A stretch of DNA of 27,579 nucleotides from an uncultured Archangium sp. (GTDB taxonomy: Bacteria; Myxococcota; Myxococcia; Myxococcales; Myxococcaceae), in NCBI GenBank assembly GCA_946479335.1, contig CAMLFP010000021.1:1-27579 (forward strand), in the 5' to 3' direction. The notes under the pieces were generated by a model that was not told where the DNA came from, did no database searches, and worked only from the letters and a program-made list of their open reading frames with translations. Below, piece after piece: positions 21,514 to 27,579 of this stretch; the stretch's first letter is position 1, and the number at the start of each line of letters is the position of its first letter. A program made the position numbers and the translations under genes.

Positions 21514-22680
21514 ATGGGTGTGGTGGTTGCTGTGGTGTCAGCAGGCTGTGGCAGCGTCGCGGGCGACGATGCGGGGAGCGATTCGGGTGCGAGGTTCATT
21601 CACCGAACCGTGCTCTCGGGCCCCGATGACGCGGGCGCAGACTTCGCGGCGAATGTCGCCCTCAGCGGCGACGGAAAGACGCTCGCCGTCGGCACCGCGT
21701 ACGCCGGCGTCGTCTACGTCTACGCGCTGAACGGGACCGCGTGGGAGCTCCAGACCACCCTCTCGGTCGACGCGAAGTGGGGTGGCTTCGGGCGCGGGTT
21801 GTCGCTGAACGAAGATGGCTCCGTGCTCGCGGTCACCGCCGACTTCGAAGCGCTCGATGTCGGCAGCGCCGAAGACGGCGCGATCTACACCTTCAAGCGC
21901 ACCGGCACCGCGTGGGCGCAAGACGGGCACATCACCAACCCCGCCCCGGCGTCGGAGACGGATCACTTCGGCACCAGCGTCTCCTTGAGCCGCGACGGCG
22001 CGGAGCTCGCGATCGCGGGCCCCGGCGTCGCGCACGTGTACGCGCGCTACAGCACCGATTGGGCGCCGCAATCCATCCTCCCGTCGCTCCGCCCGCCGCT
22101 GCTCAGTGGTGATGGCGACCGCCTGCTGCTCGGCGCCCCGAACGCCGACGGTGGCTCCGAGCCCGCAGACACCGCGGTCCTCTTCGAGAAATCGGGCACC
22201 ACGTGGACCCAGCAGAAGGCGCTCGCCTACCCGACGCCCAACCTCTTCGAGAGCAACCTGGCGATCAACCGCGATGGTTCGGCGGTGGTGCTCTGCGCGG
22301 CGACGAATGAGACCGGCGCGGTCGCGTACCTCTACGAGCAGCAGGGCTCGACGTGGGCGCTCGGCGGCAGCTTCCAGACCGCGACGGCCGCGGTGTATTT
22401 CAACACCACACTCGCGGTGACCGACGACGCGTCGCGCGTCGCGCTCTGGCGGCCCACGGCGACCAGCCCCGACGACGGCGGGTTCGTCGGCGCGGTGTGG
22501 GTCTACACACGCGACGGCGCAGACTGGGCCGCGCAGCGCCTCGACCCCGATGCCGCAGACACGCTGCTCTTCGGCCGCTCGCTGGCGATGAGCGGTGACG
22601 GCACGACGCTTGCCATCACCGCGCCGCCGGTCTCGTTCACCGGGGAACAAGGACACGTCTACGTCTTCACTACGTGGTGA
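21514..22680 (+). CDS. FG-GAP-like seven-bladed propeller lipoprotein
   Basis: From ATG 21514 the product has 388 residues: a short lipoprotein signal (MGVVVAVVSAGC, no basic residue), a DAG-type linker and then seven similar units of about 45-55 residues. Each unit follows the pattern 'F(G)xxxxLSxDGxxLAV...GxVYVYxxxGTxW', as in FGRGLSLNEDGSVLAV, FGTSVSLSRDGAELAI and FGRSLAMSGDGTTLAI. This predicts a seven-bladed FG-GAP beta-propeller on the cell surface, usually a binding scaffold; the ligand is unknown. The signal peptide is probably meant to begin at ATG 21499, but an in-frame TGA intervenes, so expression may need re-initiation, or the gene may be disabled or carry a sequencing error. Confidence 0.85.
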   Translation: MGVVVAVVSAGCGSVAGDDAGSDSGARFIHRTVLSGPDDAGADFAANVALSGDGKTLAVGTAYAGVVYVYALNGTAWELQTTLSVDAKWGGFGRGLSLNEDGSVLAVTADFEALDVGSAEDGAIYTFKRTGTAWAQDGHITNPAPASETDHFGTSVSLSRDGAELAIAGPGVAHVYARYSTDWAPQSILPSLRPPLLSGDGDRLLLGAPNADGGSEPADTAVLFEKSGTTWTQQKALAYPTPNLFESNLAINRDGSAVVLCAATNETGAVAYLYEQQGSTWALGGSFQTATAAVYFNTTLAVTDDASRVALWRPTATSPDDGGFVGAVWVYTRDGADWAAQRLDPDAADTLLFGRSLAMSGDGTTLAITAPPVSFTGEQGHVYVFTTW

Positions 22681-22693
22681 CCCGACGCGCGCA

Positions 22694-22699
22694 TAAGGT
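22694..22699 (+). promoter_or_regulatory. Candidate -10 element (TAAGGT) of the dehydrogenase gene
   Basis: TAAGGT fits TANNNT and ends nine bases before ATG 22709. No ribosome site is visible between, and no convincing -35 was found. Confidence 0.25.
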
Positions 22700-22708
22700 C
22701 CGCCGCCT

Positions 22709-23503
22709 ATGAATAACCCAGTCGCCGTCGTCACCGGCGCGGGCAGCGGCATCGGCCGCGCGCTCGCCAGGCAGCTCGATTCGGAGAACTACCAGCTCGT
22801 CATTTCAGATGTGAATGAGGTCGGCCTCGCGGAGACCGTCTCGCAGCTCAAGCGCAAGCCGAAGTCGCTGCGCATGGACGTCTCGAAGCGCGAAGAGGTG
22901 CACGCGCTGGCCGACGAGGTCATCACGCAGTTCGGCCACGTCGATCTGGTCATCAACAACGCGGGCGTGGCGCTCGACGGCACGGTGCTCGAGGAGACCT
23001 ACGAAGACCTGGAGTGGATCTTCGGCATCAACTTCTGGGGCATGGTCTACGGCACCAAGGCGTACCTGCCGCAGATGCTGAAGCAGAACTCCGGCACCAT
23101 CGTGAACGTGTCGAGCGTGTTCGGCATCCTCGGCATCCCCCGGCAGAGCGCGTACTGCGCGACGAAGTTCGCGATCCGCGGGTTCACCGAGTCGCTGTGG
23201 GCGGAGCTCGACGGCACCGGCGTCAACGCCGTCAGCGTGCACCCCGGCGGCATCAAGACCAACATCGCGAAGGCGGCGCGCAGCTACAACGACGCGGCCA
23301 CCGCGCAGCGCAACGCGAGGAACTTCGAGAAGATGTTCCGCACCTCCCCCGAAGACGCGGCGGCGACGATTCTCCGCGGCGTGTACGAGAAGAAGAAGCG
23401 CGTGCTGATCGGCTCCGACGCGCACGCCATCCACCTCCTGTCGCGCGTGATGCCCGACGCGTACTCGTCGATCGTCGCCAAGATGGCGAAGCGGTACGAC
23501 TGA
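22709..23503 (+). CDS. Short-chain dehydrogenase/reductase (SDR family)
   Basis: A 264-residue classical SDR with the cofactor motif TGAGSGIG (9-16), NNAG (83-86), catalytic Ser135/136 in NVSSVFG, and Tyr149-x3-Lys153 in SAYCATKFA, so it should be a working NAD(P)-dependent oxidoreductase in the cytoplasm. ISDVNE after the second strand has an acidic residue, which often goes with NAD preference. The C-terminal part is longer than the core and helical. Substrate unknown. The next gene begins at the base after its stop, indicating an operon. Confidence 0.93.
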   Translation: MNNPVAVVTGAGSGIGRALARQLDSENYQLVISDVNEVGLAETVSQLKRKPKSLRMDVSKREEVHALADEVITQFGHVDLVINNAGVALDGTVLEETYEDLEWIFGINFWGMVYGTKAYLPQMLKQNSGTIVNVSSVFGILGIPRQSAYCATKFAIRGFTESLWAELDGTGVNAVSVHPGGIKTNIAKAARSYNDAATAQRNARNFEKMFRTSPEDAAATILRGVYEKKKRVLIGSDAHAIHLLSRVMPDAYSSIVAKMAKRYD

Positions 23504-23929
23504 GTGGCCGCGAAGAAGAAGAGCAAGCGCGCGCCGAGGAGCGCGAGCGAGTCGAACCGCGTGCGGCACCTGCTCTCGCTCGACGCGGAGCGGGTGATGA
23601 AGCGGCTGGCCGCGAAGCAGGAAGAAGCGGTGGGCCTCTTCAGCCGGCTGCGCACGCGCGAGGCGCTCATCGAGCTGTGCCGCAGTGACTTCACCAGCGC
23701 GCCCTTCGCCGAGCTGGCGAAGCTGGAGCCGAAGGAGCAGGCCGCGACCGCCGCGTTCCACGAGGTGCTGCACGAGCTGCGCTGGTACGTCAGCTACACC
23801 GAAGACATGCCCAGCACCGTGAAGCTCACCGTCTCGCAGTACGTGCGGAGGCTCGAGGAGCTGCACCACGCGCTGCGGGTGACGCTGGGGCCGCCGGAAG
23901 CGCTCGGGCACCGCGTGATTGACGCGTGA
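23504..23929 (+). CDS. Small helical protein of unknown function
   Basis: A 141-residue product whose GTG start abuts the dehydrogenase TGA with no gap, so its translation is almost certainly coupled. The N-terminus is strongly basic (AAKKKSKRAPRSASESNRVR); the rest is rich in Leu, Glu, Ala and Arg and looks all-helical. There is no signal peptide or membrane segment. I do not recognise the family. The basic tail could bind nucleic acid, but nothing else supports that. Confidence 0.7.
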   Translation: MAAKKKSKRAPRSASESNRVRHLLSLDAERVMKRLAAKQEEAVGLFSRLRTREALIELCRSDFTSAPFAELAKLEPKEQAATAAFHEVLHELRWYVSYTEDMPSTVKLTVSQYVRRLEELHHALRVTLGPPEALGHRVIDA

Positions 23930-23948
23930 GCGCAGAGCACGCCGCTCC

Positions 23949-23979
23949 TTGCCCGGGAGCGCACGACGGGCTCTAACGT
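23949..23979 (+). promoter_or_regulatory. Candidate promoter of the first beta-helix lipoprotein gene
   Basis: TTGCCC (23949-23954) and TAACGT (23974-23979) are 19 bases apart, a slightly long spacer. TAACGT ends six bases before the GTG start at 23986 with no ribosome site between, again a leaderless-type layout. Confidence 0.4.
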
Positions 23980-23985
23980 CGGGTC

Positions 23986-25149
23986 GTGCTGCGCGTCCCG
24001 CCGAGCGTCGTGTCGCTGTCGCTGCTCCTCTCGTGTGGGCCGCTGACGCCCCCGTCGGCGACGCCTCCGCAGGGGCTGTCGTGCCAGCGCGTCATCGTGC
24101 CCTCGGGCGACCTCGCCGAGGCGCTGGGGCGCGCGGGCGCCGGCGACTGCGTCATCCTCCCCGGGGGGACGTACTCGGGCACCTTCGTGCTGCCCGAAGA
24201 CGTGAGCCTCGCGGCGAGCGCGGGTGAGACGGTGACCCTCACCGACGGGGAGCCGGTGCTGACGGTGCGCGGCGGCGAGCGCTCGATGGTGGAGGGCCTC
24301 AGCATCGTGGCCGGGAGCGGCGGCGGCATCAGCATCGACCCCGGCCCGGTGCGCCTCGTCGGCGTGAAGGTGACGCAGAGCCAGACCAACGCCATCTCCG
24401 CGACCTGCACGCGCCCCGACTGCGCCACGCGCGAGGTGGTGTTGACCAACTGTGAGTTGACCCAGAACGCGGTCGGGCTGCGCGTCACCGGCGCGCGGGT
24501 GAAGGTCGAGGGCGGCCGCATCGCGGAGCAGGCCGGCACCTCGCTCTCGGCGGGCTCGGGCATCGTCGCCAGCGCCGGGGCCGTCGTCGCGCTGTCGGCG
24601 GTCACCGTCGAGGCCAACGAGAACGTCGGGGTGCTGCTCGACGGCGCCGCCACGCGCGCCACCATCGACGGCTGCGCGGTGAAGAACAACCAGGGCCGCG
24701 GCATCTGGGCGCAGGGCCAGGCCGACGACGCCGGCGTCGCGACCATCTCGGTCAGCGGCGGGGAGATCAGCGGCAACGCGCTGGTGGGCATCGGCGCCCG
24801 CGACACCTCCGGCCTCTCGGTGAAGGACGTGCTGATCAAGAACACCGTCGCCGTGCGCGTGCCCATCGACATCTCGCACGCCGAAGACGTCGGCGACGGC
24901 GTCGGCCTCTTCTCGGGCACCACCAACGCCACGCTCGAGAACGTGACGCTGCAAGACAACGCGCGCGCGCAGCTCCTCGCCGATGGGTTCGGCCCGAACC
25001 TCAAGCTGCTCACCTCCACGCTCTCGGGCGGCCGGTTCCGCGTCGTCAGTCAGCGCTCGGCCGACGCGCTCGACGTCGACCCGCAGCTCATCGACGACGC
25101 TGGCGTGCCGCTCCTCGTGCAGTCCACCGCCATCAACCTGCTCCCTTGA
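23986..25149 (+). CDS. Right-handed beta-helix lipoprotein
   Basis: A 387-residue product starting at GTG, with a lipoprotein signal (MLRVPPSVVSLSLLLSC, Cys17). From about residue 40 it follows the pectate-lyase-like beta-helix pattern: ILPGGTYSGTFVLPEDVSLA leads into repeated units with 'GSGI..S.GA.V.L..V.V..N...GV.L..' turns and Asn/Gly-rich corners. No polysaccharide-lyase active site is obvious, so it is more likely a surface binding or structural protein. The next beta-helix gene starts two bases after its stop, and the pair appear to be paralogues in one operon. Confidence 0.85.
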   Translation: MLRVPPSVVSLSLLLSCGPLTPPSATPPQGLSCQRVIVPSGDLAEALGRAGAGDCVILPGGTYSGTFVLPEDVSLAASAGETVTLTDGEPVLTVRGGERSMVEGLSIVAGSGGGISIDPGPVRLVGVKVTQSQTNAISATCTRPDCATREVVLTNCELTQNAVGLRVTGARVKVEGGRIAEQAGTSLSAGSGIVASAGAVVALSAVTVEANENVGVLLDGAATRATIDGCAVKNNQGRGIWAQGQADDAGVATISVSGGEISGNALVGIGARDTSGLSVKDVLIKNTVAVRVPIDISHAEDVGDGVGLFSGTTNATLENVTLQDNARAQLLADGFGPNLKLLTSTLSGGRFRVVSQRSADALDVDPQLIDDAGVPLLVQSTAINLLP

Positions 25150-25151
25150 AC

Positions 25152-27572
25152 ATGACGACGACTTTGCGATGCCTGCTCCTCTCGCTGGGCGCGCTGGCGC
25201 TCGTCGCCTGCCCCGCTCCTTCGACGTGTGACGGCGGCAGCTGCGGCGCGGAGGACGCGTCGACCCACACCAGCACCGCCGCCTGCGACGCGGGCACCTT
25301 CACCACCGCCAACGGCGCGTGCCTCGCCGCGGGCGCGATCTGCGACGCGGGCTTCGAGGCCGACCCGTCGGGCTGGGGCTGCGTCGCGGTCGTCGCCAGT
25401 TGCGACGCGGGGTCCATCGCGGTTCCCGGCGGAGGCTGCGCCGCGGTCGGGTGGTCCACCTGCCCTGACGGCTTCACGCACGACGGGTGGAGCTGCCAGC
25501 CGACGCTCCCGGAGATCGCCTGCAACGGCGCCACCCGTGCGGCGCTTGGCTCGACGAGCTGCACGCCCATCGGAGACTGTGGCGCGCCCTTCCCTCCCGC
25601 CGGCGCCACGCTGTTCGTCGACGCGGCACTCGACGGGGGCGACGCGACGCACTTCTCCACCATCACCGCCGCGCTGGCCGCCGCCGCGCCGGGCGCCACC
25701 ATCGCTGTCGCGCCAGGCAGCTATGCCGAGAGCCTCACGCCGACGAAGCCAGTGCACCTCATCGGGCGCTGCGCGGCGCAGGTGGAGCTCACCGGCAACC
25801 CCGCCGTCTTCGCGAATGGCGTCAGCGGCATCGAGCTCGAAGGCTTCACGGTGCGCGACTCGTTGCTGGCCCTGCGCGCCGAGAGTGGCGCGGGCCTGAC
25901 GCTGCGCCACGCGGTGCTGGAGCACAACCAGCGCTCCGCGGTGCAGGCCCTCGACCCGGGCACGCGGGTGACGCTGGAGGACGTGGTGGTGCGCGACACG
26001 CAACCCGACCCCTCCACGCAGACCTTCGGCCAGGGCATCGCCGCGTCGTACGGCGCGCAGATCTCGCTCACCGACGTGGAGCTGAACGGCAACCGCGAGA
26101 CGGGGCTCTTCCTCGACCGCGCGGACACCAGCGCCACCGTCACGCGCACCGTGGTGTCGAAGACGCTGCCGCGCGCCAGCACCGGCCGCACCGGCTGGGG
26201 CGTCGGCGTGCAGCGCGGCGCGACGCTCACCGCCGACCGGCTCGTCATCGAAGACAGCACCACCAGCGGGCTCGTGGTCACCGTCGCACCCAGCGCGGCC
26301 ACCCTCACCGACTCGCTGGTGCGCCGCACCGCGCTCGGCGTCGACAACCTCGGCCAGCCGAGCGCCGTTGCCGTCGCCGTGCTGCAGGGCGCGACCCTCA
26401 GTTGGAACGGAGGCGCGGCCGATGGCTCGCCGGGTTCGCTCGTGCACGCGCAGGACATGGGCAGCACCGCGACGCTGGAGAACGTCACTGCGCGCGGCGT
26501 GACGGCGACGACCGGGGTGCCCGCTTCCGGCATCGACGCGCAGGGTTCGGCGCACGTCTCGCTGACCCGCGTCGCCGTGCGCGAGACGGTGGGGAGCGCG
26601 GTATTCGCCGGAAGCCAGGGCGAACTCACGCTCTCGGAGGTCGGGATCTTCGACGTCGTCGAGGGCGTGCGCGCGCAGCAGGCCCGCGTCACCGGCAGTC
26701 ACGTCGAGGTGCGCGGGCACTCCGACACCGCGGCCGTCGTGGTGCAGCAGGGCACGCTGAGCCTCGACCATTGCGTGCTGGCCGATGGCAGCGACGACCC
26801 GGCGGTGGGCGCGGCGGCGAGCGACCAGAGCCTGCTGACGCTCGACCAATGCCTCGTCACGCAGGCGCAGACGGCGGCGGTGTACGCGCAGGCCACGGCG
26901 ACCGCGCTGGTGACATCGTCGGTGCTGCAGCGCACGCGCCTCTCGACCGCCGGGGAGTTCGGGCAAGGCATCATCGTGGAGAGCGGCGCGACGGCGCAGC
27001 TGCTGGACGTCACCGTCGCCGACAACCACAGCGCGGGGCTGCAGGTCGCCGACGCGCAGAGCTCGCTCTCCGCCGAGCGGGTCACCGTGCGCGCCACGCA
27101 GCCCAACGGCGCAGGCACCCGCGGTCGCGGCGCCAACGCGAACTTCGGCGGCGCGCAGTTGACGGTGAAGAACTCGGCCTTCGTCGACAACGGGCAGGTC
27201 GGGCTCTTCTCGTTCCAGTCGCGCATCGAGGCCACCGACAGCGTGGTGTTGAACACGCACGCCGACGCCGATGGCAGCTACGGCAACGGCATCGAGGCGC
27301 TCACCGACGGCGTCATCGTCTTCACCCGCGGCGCGCTCGAGGGCAATCCCGGCATCGCCGCCGTCTTCGCCGAGGGCGCGGGAGTGCTCGACAGCACGCG
27401 GGTGGCGCGCAACGCGGTCGGTCTCCACGCGCAAGACGGCTCGGCCGTCGAAGAGCTGGCGTCCACCCCCGCGACGCTCGGCATCCGCCAGGTCGTCGTC
27501 ACCACCAGCACGCAGTTCGTGGACAACCAGTCGAAGCTGAGCGCGGTCACCGTGCCGCTCCCGCCTCCGTAG
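25152..27572 (+). CDS. Large beta-helix lipoprotein with a Cys-rich N-terminal region
   Basis: The 806-residue product has a lipoprotein signal (MTTTLRCLLLSLGALALVAC, Cys20), then about 120 residues of Cys-rich repeats containing Cys-Asp-Ala-Gly (CDAGTF, CDAGFEAD, CDAGSI). A beta-helix follows to the end, opening with HFSTITAALAAAAPGATIAV, the usual entry of the pectate-lyase-like fold. Within it a longer repeat marked by 'GxGI...GA' returns at residues about 292, 347, 603, 657 and 710, roughly every 54 residues. No catalytic site is seen; surface attachment or scaffolding is likely. ATG 25152 is preferred over TTG 25146, which would overlap the previous stop. The stop at 27572 is seven bases from the window end. 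Confidence 0.87.
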   Translation: MTTTLRCLLLSLGALALVACPAPSTCDGGSCGAEDASTHTSTAACDAGTFTTANGACLAAGAICDAGFEADPSGWGCVAVVASCDAGSIAVPGGGCAAVGWSTCPDGFTHDGWSCQPTLPEIACNGATRAALGSTSCTPIGDCGAPFPPAGATLFVDAALDGGDATHFSTITAALAAAAPGATIAVAPGSYAESLTPTKPVHLIGRCAAQVELTGNPAVFANGVSGIELEGFTVRDSLLALRAESGAGLTLRHAVLEHNQRSAVQALDPGTRVTLEDVVVRDTQPDPSTQTFGQGIAASYGAQISLTDVELNGNRETGLFLDRADTSATVTRTVVSKTLPRASTGRTGWGVGVQRGATLTADRLVIEDSTTSGLVVTVAPSAATLTDSLVRRTALGVDNLGQPSAVAVAVLQGATLSWNGGAADGSPGSLVHAQDMGSTATLENVTARGVTATTGVPASGIDAQGSAHVSLTRVAVRETVGSAVFAGSQGELTLSEVGIFDVVEGVRAQQARVTGSHVEVRGHSDTAAVVVQQGTLSLDHCVLADGSDDPAVGAAASDQSLLTLDQCLVTQAQTAAVYAQATATALVTSSVLQRTRLSTAGEFGQGIIVESGATAQLLDVTVADNHSAGLQVADAQSSLSAERVTVRATQPNGAGTRGRGANANFGGAQLTVKNSAFVDNGQVGLFSFQSRIEATDSVVLNTHADADGSYGNGIEALTDGVIVFTRGALEGNPGIAAVFAEGAGVLDSTRVARNAVGLHAQDGSAVEELASTPATLGIRQVVVTTSTQFVDNQSKLSAVTVPLPPP

Positions 27573-27579
27573 CTCAGCG

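Noticed and set aside
25050..27434. 794-codon minus-strand open frame
   Set aside because: It is the mirror of the beta-helix lipoprotein, with no domain features; long antisense frames are expected at this GC content.

Overview
The window is high-GC DNA with dense, GC-ending codon use and long shadow ORFs on both strands. Gene content points to a myxobacterium (Myxococcota): a MYXO-CTERM-like C-terminus, many lipoproteins with Asp-Ala-Gly or Gly-rich linkers, a eukaryotic-type Ser/Thr kinase fused to a propeller domain, an FHA-containing sigma-54 activator, and a ferrochelatase with an internal four-cysteine segment of the kind described for Myxococcus xanthus. No tRNA, rRNA, insertion sequence, prophage or CRISPR array was seen, and no gene-free stretch exceeds about 150 bases.

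Layout. (1) 1-2962: the 3' end of a repeat-rich cell-surface gene on the plus strand. It converges on a minus-strand set: a thioredoxin-like protein, a Cys-rich lipoprotein and a SpoIID-type peptidoglycan lytic enzyme. (2) 3024-8265: plus-strand genes for a small tail-anchored protein, a small Cys-rich lipoprotein, a charged secreted protein, a membrane Ser/Thr kinase with a propeller sensor, and an overlapping FHA/AAA+ sigma-54 activator. (3) 8266-10674: tandem 9-bp repeats, a good -24/-12 promoter candidate, then a small membrane protein, a TrmN6-like methyltransferase and DNA polymerase IV. (4) 10702-18904, minus strand: an almost fully overlapping eight-gene operon hemE-hemG-hemA-hemC-hemL-histidine kinase-response regulator-hemH. 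Divergent from it, 18986-20649 carries hemD-hemB. (5) 20651-27572: a minus-strand membrane protein, then on the plus strand an FG-GAP propeller lipoprotein, a short-chain dehydrogenase, a small unknown protein, and two adjacent beta-helix lipoproteins.

How the genes work together. The hem block supplies every step from glutamyl-tRNA to heme except coproporphyrinogen oxidation (no hemF or hemN in the window). A two-component system sits inside the operon, coupled to hemH, and a perfect 7-bp inverted repeat lies directly in front of hemE. This suggests a self-contained, regulated heme pathway. The kinase and the FHA activator overlap by one base and probably form a phospho-signalling pair. Their closest candidate target is the sigma-54-like promoter just downstream, which would drive the small membrane protein, the methyltransferase and dinB.

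The two most interesting candidates are the two-component system embedded in the heme operon and the kinase/activator/tandem-repeat/sigma-54 promoter module. Both rest on reading the sequence by eye and on gene arrangement; neither function is demonstrated here.
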